The position numbers and the translations under genes are program-made. A DNA stretch of 64,000 nucleotides from an uncultured Massilia sp. (GTDB taxonomy: Bacteria > Pseudomonadota > Gammaproteobacteria > Burkholderiales > Burkholderiaceae): contig CAMLMV010000011.1 of assembly GCA_946481275.1 (NCBI GenBank), positions 1 to 64,000 of the forward strand, read 5' to 3'. The notes under the pieces are model-generated. The model searched no databases. It was given only the letters and a program-made list of their open reading frames with translations, and was not told where the DNA came from. Position 1 is the first letter of the stretch; each line of letters starts with the position of its first letter. Shown here piece by piece: positions 35,001 to 41,224 of the stretch.

Positions 35001-36154
35001 GCAAACTTCGCGCCCATGGCCCCGATAGCCGCATCCCAGGCAAAGCTGATCGTTTCCCACGCCACCTGCGCGCCATACTTGACGTGTTCCCAGCCGGTCA
35101 GCATGGTGCCGAGGAACGTCAGCCCCGCCGTACGCGCTTCGCCGAAGTTATCGTACAGCCAGCGGCCGAACTTTGCCCCGGCAAACGCCGCCATCATCAG
35201 ACCGCCGGCACCCCTGACCTTCGTCAGCCAGTCTTCCGCCTGTTGCGCAGAGGCGCTCATGTCACCGAAGCTGTCCGTCAGCGAATCGGCGGTGCCCGCG
35301 CCGTTCGACATTCCCGTCTGGATGAGCTGGACTTCCTGTTCGAGGGCGGTGAACGCCTTGGTGACGGTCGTGACGATGAGTGAACCGACACCGAACGCAG
35401 AAAAACACGCAGCGGAGATCTCGGCTGCCACCTTCAGTCCCGACACAATGGTATCCGCATGTTTGGTGAGTATTTTCAGCGCATCAGTGACGGCCACGAT
35501 CGCGGTCCGGGCAACGTCACCCAGGCCCGCTTGCGAAAGGCTCAGCTTGAATGCCTCCCACGCATCGCTGAGATTACCGATTGCACCGTCGAGACTCGCG
35601 GCCTGGACTTGCATGGCATCGCCGAACCTGGTCTGCCCGAGCTGCTGCAACCAGGCTTCGATCTCTTTCGCGTTGTTGCCGACGGTGGCCTTCATATCGT
35701 CGAACGCAAGCGACACGCGGCCGCCGTTTTTCTCGGCGCTGAAGCCGAGTTTCTCGAGTTCCTTGAAATTGCCTTGTGTCGCATCGGCGACGGCATCGAC
35801 GACCGTGTCCAGGCTCTGCCCCAAGCCGGCCGCCGTGTTGCCGTACGCCCGTAATGCCTTCTCGGATGGATCCAGGCCCGACGTCTTCAACTTCATGAAG
35901 GCCTTGGCGGTTTCCTCGACGTTGAATGGCGTGACGGCGGCGATCGCCTGGAGTTCCTTGAATGCCTGAGCCGCGTTCGCCACCGATCCCGTGACGACCA
36001 TGAGCTGTGTATTGAGCTTGTCGAACGTACGCTGGGCGTCGAAGAGCTCGATGATCGTCTCGAAGGCTTTCTCCAGCTTTTCGACCGCTTCCTTCAATGC
36101 GGCGATCGGCTTGATCGACTCGAGAAAGCTCTTCTCAATGTCACTGATGTTCAT
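32036..36154 (-). CDS. Tail tape measure protein
   Basis: A 1372-residue protein, the longest in the locus. The N-terminal third is helical (AFETIIELFDAQRTFDKLNTQL and onward) with the lambda-H/TMP-like prophage domain. Hydrophobic segments and a glycine-zipper region (GTAFGAAIGGAIGGVLNRAFG) occupy the middle, and coiled coils are at the end. Residues ~1214-1263 (SLYQSMLHRAPDAAGLKFW) form a DUF4214-like repeat, unusual here. The start at 36154 follows GGGAGAAAGC; the upstream frame runs back toward the chaperone gene. At about 1.5 angstroms per residue it would set a tail of roughly 200 nm. Confidence 0.92.
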   Translation of the reverse strand: MNISDIEKSFLESIKPIAALKEAVEKLEKAFETIIELFDAQRTFDKLNTQLMVVTGSVANAAQAFKELQAIAAVTPFNVEETAKAFMKLKTSGLDPSEKALRAYGNTAAGLGQSLDTVVDAVADATQGNFKELEKLGFSAEKNGGRVSLAFDDMKATVGNNAKEIEAWLQQLGQTRFGDAMQVQAASLDGAIGNLSDAWEAFKLSLSQAGLGDVARTAIVAVTDALKILTKHADTIVSGLKVAAEISAACFSAFGVGSLIVTTVTKAFTALEQEVQLIQTGMSNGAGTADSLTDSFGDMSASAQQAEDWLTKVRGAGGLMMAAFAGAKFGRWLYDNFGEARTAGLTFLGTMLTGWEHVKYGAQVAWETISFAWDAAIGAMGAKFADFMSFVAKGLAWIGATDTAKGIDAYANQLRAASGAQGTYSDRIAKITAEHKAAVAEIDRNVAGLIRFDEMVKKAAGSVDSALTRKKGTRTSAESNIHGQTATRKIQQDRQLDWSYGFSSDKLAEWTQAKMAEQQATFSRDVDKALKEQIEADRKLDAARRGAGSPATKEETESLKKMWESVEQSAHKAFTSIFEKGKSAFSGLRDTLKNGLIDLLYQMTVKKWVFNIGASLGLAGGAGLAQAAGADGAGGSGVVDLVKTASNLFKSVKDNFAEFSTSIGKGISNIGNMLGSDSVSTFGQGMQGLGVEGNAIAGYGQMAGSVVSAGAGAMAGYGIGTAISGQYGSKGVVAAGTAVGAVVGSIIPVIGTAFGAAIGGAIGGVLNRAFGMGDKEVTSRGIRGTLTTSGVTGSSYSNWHQDGGWFRSDRNGTDTSALGADIAKQFSDGLAALVSASSGFAAALGVSADSIKGYSTSFDITMTQDAAKNQQAVAEFFTGVGNDIANKLVPNLDQFTKSGESASATLQRLAGDFQATDKAAQLIGKTAQEAFGAIGLASAAARERLIDLAGGTASLGTQTTFYAQNFLTEAQRLEPVQEALTAAMAGLGLSSVQTRAQFKGVIDSLDLTTEAGAKQFAAMMKLAEAFAQVHPATASATDSIASARAALTSAYQKEADALQATVDRMSNFAASLRKLHDSALLGNLSTLTPQQKYLEAKAQYEKTLGAARAGDADAQNQYQSAYQAFLSASQAVNASGAQYQRDFAYAQAATEEAIKWAEQQVDVGRASLNALNLQVAGLIDVKKEVTSVAQAIRDLASVMGPSGAGAVAASQESAITSLYQSMLHRAPDAAGLKFWDQALASGSSIADVAQAISRSVEYQELIAGNGTMSGQDVGVRSQNTAAYLARSAPVDYSTMGTSNMNALVGEIKALRADNQSLRDEVRGLRSDAERQTGDLMAANAVVSDNSAGRIAEATTRAALIAAQTRETRVMPT

Positions 36155-36224
36155 GCTTTCTCCCAATGGAAAGCCACCAGAGAGTGGCTTGATTAAATTT
36201 GCGAATGCCTTTGTGACCGGACCT

Positions 36225-36576
36225 TCATTCACCCTTGTGCATCGCCTCCAGCGCAATCGCATCGAACACCTCGATCATGTCCAGCTCCCATGCACTGAAT
36301 TCGACGCGGTGTAGCGCCTGGTACGCCAGGATGTCCTGCGGCGTGACCGGTCCGGGACCGTTGATCGTCATCGACCGGCCCATGCGCCGGAAAGCGTCCC
36401 AGACCGGGCGTCCGATCCGCGGCCAGGCGACATGCAGACGCGGGTCGACGTCGCCCGTGTTCTGCGCGACGCGTTGCAGGTGGTCGCGCAGGGTCGCTCC
36501 GTCACCCTGCCGCGCGGCGAGCTCGTACTCGGCGCGGCAGCACTCCGCTAGGCTTTCGCGGAGTCGGCGATAAAAA
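36225..36576 (-). CDS. Tail assembly chaperone, second frame (GT extension, reached by -1 frameshift)
   Basis: About 115 residues (from YRRLRESLAE to MHKGE) that have no start codon with a ribosome site at their beginning and open in the -1 frame relative to the upstream chaperone. They would be made as the tail of a ~255-residue fusion after slippage on a T-run. Position and size match the T part of lambda gpGT, which recruits tail-tube subunits onto the tape measure. The stop at 36225 is 70 bases before the tape measure start, and a small hairpin (36171-36190) lies between. Confidence 0.72.
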
Positions 36577-36991
36577 GCTCCGTCTTGTTGATGCCGGCGC
36601 GGACCTGCTGGCGGATCCACTGCTTCTTCGGGTCGGTCAGCAGCGCGCGCACGTTGGTGGCCGAGCACTCGAGCAGCTGGCCGGCGCGGGTGACGTTCCA
36701 GCCCAGGCAGGCCGCCACCAGGTAATCGGTTTCGTCCTCGTGGTCCTCGAGCGGGTCGGAGGCCGGCATCTTGCCGGTCGCCGCGAACTCCGCGCGCAGC
36801 TTGCGCGTGCGCGCCAGGTCGATGCGCTTGCGCGACTCGTGTTCCGGGCTGGCCAGCTCGATCCAGGTGCTGGTCGGCTCCTTGGTCTTCGGGTTGAGCA
36901 GCACGAGCTTGCCGCTCGGGACGTCGTCGTAGGCGTCGATGTCGAGGTTGGCGACGAGCTTGTTCAGCAGGGGGGACGGTTGTGCATTCAT
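36548..36991 (-). CDS. Tail assembly chaperone, first frame (gpG-like)
   Basis: A 147-residue protein starting MNAQPSPLLNKLV with GAAAGAGA before the ATG; the 14 in-frame upstream codons have no ribosome site. It contains mixed helices (HESRKRIDLARTRKLRAEFA, VTRAGQLLECSATNVRALLTD) and lies between the tail tube and tape measure genes, the invariant place of the gpG/gpGT chaperones of long-tailed phages. Its end overlaps the second frame, allowing a programmed -1 frameshift that appends the 115-residue extension. Confidence 0.75.
   Translation of the reverse strand: MNAQPSPLLNKLVANLDIDAYDDVPSGKLVLLNPKTKEPTSTWIELASPEHESRKRIDLARTRKLRAEFAATGKMPASDPLEDHEDETDYLVAACLGWNVTRAGQLLECSATNVRALLTDPKKQWIRQQVRAGINKTELFIADSAKA
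36572..36576 (-). other. Candidate -1 ribosomal frameshift site
   Basis: The minus strand reads GAG-CTT-TTT-ATC in the first frame. The five-T run lets the TTT codon slip back one base to TTT-TAT in the second frame, which is open to 36225. The first frame stops 25 bases later. It is not a textbook X-XXY-YYZ heptamer, so P-site slippage on TTT is assumed. Confidence 0.6.
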
Positions 36992-37060
36992 GGTGTTCTC
37001 TTTCAAAGAATGGGATGGGAAACCGGCCGCCATGGGAACGGCAGCCGGTGCGGGCGCGGT

Positions 37061-38272
37061 TTACGCCGCGCTGTCCTGCACGGCGATCGTCGTGAGGTCG
37101 GTCGGCGCGTTCGTGCCGCCGTTCACGTTCAGCAGGGCCTGGAACGGGATGGTCTGGATCAGGATCTTCTCGCCGTCGTCCTTCGACGCGTCGCTCAGCT
37201 TCAGGCGGCCGATGCTGAAGGCGACGAAGTCCGAGCCGGCCGAGTTATCGGCGGTGAACACGGCATAGGCCGAGATCTCGGACTCGTTGAAGAATGCGTC
37301 GCGCAGCACGGTCGAATCGAACTTGGCCGTCAGCTGGCCGGTCACGACGACGCGGCCGGACGCGACCTGGTCGGCCACGTTCGCGCCGATGCCCGGCTCG
37401 GCGGACTGGCCGCAGGCGATGTCGATGCTCATGCTGGTGATCGTGCCGCCCGACACCCCGCCGATCGACACCACGCCGTTCACCGCCGCCATCGTGCCGG
37501 TCACGGTGACGGGCGACGGGCTCGTGAAGTACTGCGCGGCGCCCGCGGTGGCATCCTTGCCGGCGAATTCCACCGAGATCGTCGACATGCCGGTGGCCGG
37601 CATGGCCAGCGACACCTTCGACACCTTGCAGCCGCTGAACACTTCGCTCGCCGGGACGTCCGGAAACCAGTGTTCGATCGAGAACGACTTGTCGGTGTGG
37701 CCGGTCTGCGGCACCATCGACTTCTTGCCGATCACCGTGACGGTCGCACTGGCGATCGGACCCTCGGCCACCAGGGCGCTGCCGTTCAACGTGCGGCCCG
37801 TCAGCACGGTCGCGGTGACGCCGGTGACGAGGAAGTTCTTGCCCAGGTTGGCGGCATTGAAGGCGCCCGCGGTCAGGCGCACGACGTCGCCGATCTTCAC
37901 GCCGTCGGTCAGGAACGAACCGGCTGCGCGGGTGAGGGTCCACGCGCCGGCCGTGCCGGCGACCGTGATCGACGCGCTGGAAACCGCCACGCCGGCCGCG
38001 AAGTCCTTCTTCAGCGCGGCGGCGAGGAAGTCGGCATAGGTCTTGGCCGACAGTTCGCCGGCGATCGTGCCGCCGACCTTGCGCAGGCCGTGGCGGAAAT
38101 CGGCCACCTGGAAGTCGGTGCGGATCTCGTTGCTCTGGTAGGTGTCTTTGGACAGGTTCAGCGACGAGGTCACGCGGCGCAGCGCCTGGGCGGCGGATTG
38201 CGCCGGCAGTTGGCCGTAGGTGGTTTCGGGCTTGTAAGTGACCTGCTTGAATACTCCGCTTGCGGTTCCCAT
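37061..38272 (-). CDS. Major tail tube protein
   Basis: A 403-residue protein matching the phage tail-tube (Phage_tube_2-like) pattern. An N-terminal arm (TASGVFKQVTYKPETTYGQ) is followed by beta-sandwich sequence with two Ig-like insertions and many short alternating strands. The length is above the minimal ~200 residues, consistent with added surface domains. It starts with AAAGGAGAAAC before the ATG, and its product should be the most abundant part of the particle. No sheath gene accompanies it, so the tail is non-contractile. Confidence 0.83.
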   Translation of the reverse strand: MGTASGVFKQVTYKPETTYGQLPAQSAAQALRRVTSSLNLSKDTYQSNEIRTDFQVADFRHGLRKVGGTIAGELSAKTYADFLAAALKKDFAAGVAVSSASITVAGTAGAWTLTRAAGSFLTDGVKIGDVVRLTAGAFNAANLGKNFLVTGVTATVLTGRTLNGSALVAEGPIASATVTVIGKKSMVPQTGHTDKSFSIEHWFPDVPASEVFSGCKVSKVSLAMPATGMSTISVEFAGKDATAGAAQYFTSPSPVTVTGTMAAVNGVVSIGGVSGGTITSMSIDIACGQSAEPGIGANVADQVASGRVVVTGQLTAKFDSTVLRDAFFNESEISAYAVFTADNSAGSDFVAFSIGRLKLSDASKDDGEKILIQTIPFQALLNVNGGTNAPTDLTTIAVQDSAA

Positions 38273-38290
38273 GTTTCTCCTTTAGGACAT

Positions 38291-38323
38291 AAAAAAAGCC
38301 CGCAAGCGCATGCTGTGCGGGCT
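38291..38323 (-). terminator. Intrinsic terminator between tail-terminator and tail-tube genes
   Basis: On the minus strand AGCCCGCA-11-base loop-TGCGGGCT is followed by seven T residues, inside the leftward tail operon. Confidence 0.88.
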
Positions 38324-38342
38324 GGTTGACGAACTTGGTATT

Positions 38343-38741
38343 TCAATCGGCTTCGTAGTACGTGACGCCGAATTCGAGCGCCTGGCGGAACGTGCCGCCG
38401 GCGTCGGTGACGTCCGGGCCGGACGGGCCGCGCACGACACTGACGACGTCCAGGCCGGCGATGTGGCCGCTCTGCAGATGGCAGGCGCGGCGCACGGCCG
38501 CGAGCAGCGCCTTGGCCTGGTCGTAGCCGGCGCTGACCGCGGTCACCTGCACGCGGGCCGTCACGAGCGCCGCCTCGCCGCGACCGCCGAGGCCGGGCTC
38601 GGGCGCGCACGCCAAGTCGGCGACGTACAGCGAAGGCAATGCCGTCGGATTCGGCTGCGGCGCGCCGGACAGGATCTGGCCGGCCGGCACGCCCAGGTCG
38701 GCCGCGCCGGCAAGCAGCGCACGGATGATAAGGGTGGACAT
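38343..38741 (-). CDS. Tail terminator / tail completion protein
   Basis: A 132-residue protein with the DUF3168 / gpU-like tail-terminator pattern: an N-terminal helix (STLIIRALLAGAADLG), a central strand pair and the C-terminal FRQALEFGVTYYEAD. Such proteins form a ring that caps the head-proximal end of a finished tail and fixes its length. In phages it docks the tail to the head; in a headless particle it would be the end cap. It has AAAGGAAG before the ATG and is the first gene after the leader terminator. Confidence 0.75.
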   Translation of the reverse strand: MSTLIIRALLAGAADLGVPAGQILSGAPQPNPTALPSLYVADLACAPEPGLGGRGEAALVTARVQVTAVSAGYDQAKALLAAVRRACHLQSGHIAGLDVVSVVRGPSGPDVTDAGGTFRQALEFGVTYYEAD

Positions 38742-38761
38742 GACTTCCTTTCGTTCGGGGT

Positions 38762-38789
38762 AAAAAAAAGCCCGGATCGGGTCCGGGCT
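38762..38789 (-). terminator. Leader terminator before the tail operon (tR'-like)
   Basis: On the minus strand AGCCCGGA-CCCGA-TCCGGGCT is followed by eight T residues, only 21 bases before the first tail gene and downstream of the LexA-box promoter region. Transcripts must pass it to reach the tail genes. Confidence 0.9.
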
Positions 38790-38906
38790 GTCGATGGACG
38801 GACAACGTTGCCGCTGTCGTGGTCTGTCGCGTGTTTCGGCTATCGGTGGCGGGGGTGCCGCGCATTACGGGTGCCGAAAGAATGTAGGTAGAAGTATAAA
38901 CAAGAC

Positions 38907-38926
38907 TACTGTGTTTTTATACAGTA
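38907..38926. promoter_or_regulatory. LexA (SOS) box upstream of the tail operon
   Basis: TACTG-N10-CAGTA with an AT-rich centre, a full match to the classical LexA site (CTGT-N8-ACAG core). It lies in the 185-base space between the Q-like gene and the leader terminator. Candidate -10 hexamers for leftward transcription overlap or follow it (TATAAA 38916-38921; TATACT 38893-38898), though no good -35 is seen. Confidence 0.85.
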
Positions 38927-38974
38927 TCGGCCTAAAACACGAAATATTTTCAGGCTACCGCGCCGCCGGACGGC

Positions 38975-39517
38975 CTAGCGGCTGCGCAGGCGGCGGCTCG
39001 CCAGGCGTGCCTGGCTGGCCGCGATGTTGTGCAGCTCGCTCACCATGTCCTTCACCCGCTCGCGCACGAAGCCGCCGGCGCAGTCGATCGGTGCCTCGCC
39101 CTTGCCGCCGCATGCGGCGCACACGCGGGCCTGGGCATGGCCCGTGCCGGCGCAGGCCTTGCACGTGCTGTCGAGCCAATAGGCGAGCGAATGCTCGGCG
39201 ACGGTGCGGTACAGCTTGTGCGCGGCCTGCGCATCCCATGCCGTGTTCTCCGGCACCCAGCGGCGTGCGCGGCCGCGCTTCGTCACCTGCGCCGTCCACA
39301 GCCGCAGCAGCTGCGCCAGGTTGGCGGTATTGCCTTCGAACGCCTGCGCCGTCAGGCGATCGGCATACTTCACGCGGTACAGCAGCAAGCCGATGTCGCC
39401 CGTCGCTTCGGCGGCCGCGAACGCCGCCGCCATCAACGGATCCGCATGGTGGTGCCGGTCGTCGTTCGTCAGATTCGGCGCGCCCAGCGCCCGGATGTAG
39501 CGGTCTGCAAACCCCAT
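38975..39517 (-). CDS. Q-like late regulator with DnaJ-type zinc ribbon (putative antiterminator)
   Basis: A 180-residue protein. Residues ~112-140 hold four cysteines arranged as CKACAGTG...CAACGGKG plus a fifth in IDC, the DnaJ-like zinc motif also found in one class of lambdoid Q antiterminators. The rest is helical and basic (RERVKDMVSELH, SRRLRSR). The ATG at 39517 has GAGGAGGAA before it. It sits exactly where Q sits in lambdoid phages, directly upstream of the late promoter and its terminator. Antitermination is therefore the favoured role, inferred from motif plus position. Confidence 0.7.
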   Translation of the reverse strand: MGFADRYIRALGAPNLTNDDRHHHADPLMAAAFAAAEATGDIGLLLYRVKYADRLTAQAFEGNTANLAQLLRLWTAQVTKRGRARRWVPENTAWDAQAAHKLYRTVAEHSLAYWLDSTCKACAGTGHAQARVCAACGGKGEAPIDCAGGFVRERVKDMVSELHNIAASQARLASRRLRSR

Positions 39518-39587
39518 CACTTCCTCCTCGGTCTCCCGGCCATGCCGGCCCTCCGCCAGCACGATGCCGGGATATTATGTTTCGTCG

Positions 39588-39974
39588 TTATCGGTCCTGC
39601 GCGGGCCCGAACAGCGCGGCCACGAGCGGATCGCGCCGCCCGACGCGCGGGTAGCTGTGCACCGTCGTCTGGACGGGCGCGAGCGCGTCGTCGTCGTCGC
39701 CGGCAGATTCTTCCGTCCTGGCCGGTGCCACTGCGGGCGCCGGTCCCGCATGCCAGAGGTACTGCCAGCGCGGCTGGCCCAGGTTGACCTTCTCACGGTG
39801 GACATGCCCCCGTTCCAGCAAGCGTTCCAGGCGCAGGCGCGTCGCCGCCAGCGAATACCCCGTGCCGTGCGCCAGCTGGTCGGCGAGGTGCGGTCCGGCC
39901 CCGAGCAGCGTCTCGATGGCCGCTTCGAGCGGGTCCGTTGCGCGGCGCGTACGCGGTGCGTGCGTGTCTCCCAT
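39588..39974 (-). CDS. Winged-helix DNA-binding protein (early regulator)
   Basis: A 128-residue protein with an N-terminal winged helix (AAIETLLGAGPHLADQLAHGTGYSLAATRLRLERLLERGHVHREKVN) followed by a disordered acidic middle and a short conserved-looking end (DPLVAALFGPA). It is the first leftward gene from the switch region, with AAAGGG before its ATG, in the position of a phage cro or early regulator gene. The Q-like gene follows 70 bases later, so both would be expressed once the repressor leaves its operators. Confidence 0.68.
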   Translation of the reverse strand: MGDTHAPRTRRATDPLEAAIETLLGAGPHLADQLAHGTGYSLAATRLRLERLLERGHVHREKVNLGQPRWQYLWHAGPAPAVAPARTEESAGDDDDALAPVQTTVHSYPRVGRRDPLVAALFGPAQDR

Positions 39975-39988
39975 AAAACCCTTTCAAA

Positions 39989-40063
39989 GGTTTAGTATTT
40001 GACGTAGAGTATAGAACTCTAAACTGATGGACGTCAAGAACACTAAACCAAAATAAGTTTAGA
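39989..40063. promoter_or_regulatory. Divergent switch region with four repressor half-sites
   Basis: Four copies of a TTTAG half-site occur: GGTTTAGT (39989-39996), TCTAAACT (40018-40025), ACTAAACC (40042-40049) and AGTTTAGA (40056-40063). The first and third, and the second and fourth, are exact inverted copies. GAAC[T/A]CTAAAC also appears twice as a direct repeat 24 bases apart. The S24 repressor encoded next to it is the likely ligand. Confidence 0.78.
40008..40037 (-). promoter_or_regulatory. Leftward early promoter
   Basis: Minus-strand TTGACG (40037-40032) and TATACT (40013-40008) with an 18-base spacer that contains one of the repressor half-sites; drives the winged-helix and Q-like genes. 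Confidence 0.7.
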
Positions 40064-40065
40064 AT
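40060..40065 (+). promoter_or_regulatory. Candidate -10 of a leaderless repressor transcript
   Basis: TAGAAT ends 7 bases before the repressor ATG (40073). No ribosome site precedes that ATG and no good -35 is present, which fits a weak, possibly leaderless, autoregulated maintenance promoter. Confidence 0.5.
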
Positions 40066-40072
40066 ACTTAAC

Positions 40073-40783
40073 ATGAACCTCTTATCCGACCGCCTCGACC
40101 ACATCTACCGCACGACGCCCCACCTCGAAGGCGAGCGTGGCCAGACCGGCCTCGTCAAAGCCTCGGGCGCGTCAAAAAGCGTGGTGAACCAGTGGCTGAC
40201 CGGGAAAATCAAGTCGATGGACATCCGCTACGCGCTGAACATCGAGCGCGAACTCGGGTTCTCGCACATCTGGCTGATGACCGGCGAAGGCGACCCGCGC
40301 CAGGCGCCCTTCCACGGCCTGAAGGACGGCATGCCGGTGCGCCCGGCCGACAACGACGATGCGGAATTCGTCCAGATCCGCATGGTCAAGCTGCGGCTGT
40401 CGGCCGGGATCACGGGCTTCCAGACAGAGCCGGAACGCCGCGACGGCGGCACGCTCGGCATGCGCCGCACGTGGATCGAACGGCACAACTACCATCCCGA
40501 CCACCTGATGGCCATCCTCGTCAAGGGCGAAAGCATGGAACCGGCGCTGTACGCGGGCGACATCGTCATCATCAACACGCTCGACACCAAGCTCATGGAC
40601 GGCGCCGTGTATGCGTTCAACTACGAAGGCGAAGCGGTCGTGAAGCGGCTGACGCGCGACGCGGGCAAATGGTGGCTGACGTCGGACAATCCGGACCAGC
40701 GCAAATACCACCGCAAACTTTGCCAGGGCAATGCGTGCATCGTCATCGGCCGCGTCGTGCGCAAGGAAAGCGACCGGATATGA
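40073..40783 (+). CDS. S24-family (LexA/CI-like) repressor
   Basis: A 236-residue phage-type repressor. The N-terminal helix-turn-helix is GLVKASGASKSVVNQWLTGK (about 26-45). An Ala111-Gly112 peptide (LRLSAGITGF) is the likely self-cleavage site. The S24 catalytic pair is Ser154 (KGESMEPALYAGD) and Lys191 (EAVVKRLT). Such repressors are inactivated when RecA filaments stimulate autocleavage, linking induction to DNA damage. It is transcribed divergently from the early genes over four putative operators, and its stop overlaps the next gene's start (ATGA). Confidence 0.9.
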   Translation: MNLLSDRLDHIYRTTPHLEGERGQTGLVKASGASKSVVNQWLTGKIKSMDIRYALNIERELGFSHIWLMTGEGDPRQAPFHGLKDGMPVRPADNDDAEFVQIRMVKLRLSAGITGFQTEPERRDGGTLGMRRTWIERHNYHPDHLMAILVKGESMEPALYAGDIVIINTLDTKLMDGAVYAFNYEGEAVVKRLTRDAGKWWLTSDNPDQRKYHRKLCQGNACIVIGRVVRKESDRI

Positions 40784-41070
40784 AACTCGAGGTCGCCCTC
40801 GCCGAGCTGAAAGGCGTGCGCGTGGCGCTGGCCTTTCCGCCGCCGGCCTGGGTCGCACCCGGCGTCGGCGACGTGCTGCTGGAACGCCTGCGCCCGTACT
40901 TCCCCACCCTGCCCGTGATGCTCGTGGCCGTGCAAAAACACGGCGTGCGCGCGCATGCCGCGTTCCAGGCGCAGGCGCTCGTCGACGGCGCCGATCTCAC
41001 GCATCTGGTCCGCACGACGATCGACCTCGACGTGCCGCCGGCCCCGCCGGACGAGCCGCCGCCGTTCTAG
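40780..41070 (+). CDS. Unknown 96-residue protein coupled to the repressor
   Basis: A 96-residue protein (MKLEVALAELKGVRVALAFPPPAW...) starting in an ATGA overlap with the repressor gene, so made from the same transcript. No signal peptide, membrane helix or known motif is seen; it ends in a proline-rich tail (VPPAPPDEPPPF). Codon use is typical of the genome. The coupling suggests a role in maintenance, such as modulating the repressor or giving immunity to the tail particle, but no function can be claimed from sequence. Confidence 0.6.
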   Translation: MKLEVALAELKGVRVALAFPPPAWVAPGVGDVLLERLRPYFPTLPVMLVAVQKHGVRAHAAFQAQALVDGADLTHLVRTTIDLDVPPAPPDEPPPF

Positions 41071-41224
41071 CCATCCGGCCGGCAAAACGATTTCGCTCAA
41101 ACGCCTGCCTGCGCGTATTCACGCCCCGAAAAACCGTAGTTAAGCGTTTTCCTATTTTTGTTGCCACCGCTTCGCATTCTGATTACGATTTGCTCAATAA
41201 TCAGACCAGCAAGGAGACGGGACC

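Larger units (their letters stand above)
23801..41070. mobile_element. Putative F-type tailocin locus (domesticated non-contractile phage tail)
   Basis: A continuous phage-derived block holding an S24 repressor and a partner gene (rightward), then leftward a winged-helix protein, a Q-like zinc-ribbon protein, tail terminator, tail tube, frameshifted assembly chaperones, tape measure, hub, two further tail proteins, a receptor-binding fibre, holin, endolysin and Rz/Rz1. Every frame is intact. No integrase, excisionase, replication, terminase, portal, protease, capsid or head-tail connector gene is present, no tail sheath is found, and I see no flanking direct repeat. A tail module with a tail-cap gene, lysis and regulation but no head is the defining composition of F-type pyocin-like particles. 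A decayed prophage is the alternative, but decay should leave broken genes. Confidence 0.8.

Noticed and set aside
37010..37055. ACCGGC/GCCGGT hairpin between tail tube and chaperone genes
   Set aside because: No T-run after it on the transcribed strand, so not counted as a terminator.
23801..41070. Considered an R-type (contractile) tailocin or an intact prophage
   Set aside because: No sheath, baseplate-wedge or spike genes for a contractile tail, and no head, packaging or integration genes for a phage.
23801..41070. Considered a Mu-like transposable phage remnant
   Set aside because: No transposase, Mor/C activator or Mu-type head genes; the repressor is of the S24 lambdoid type.
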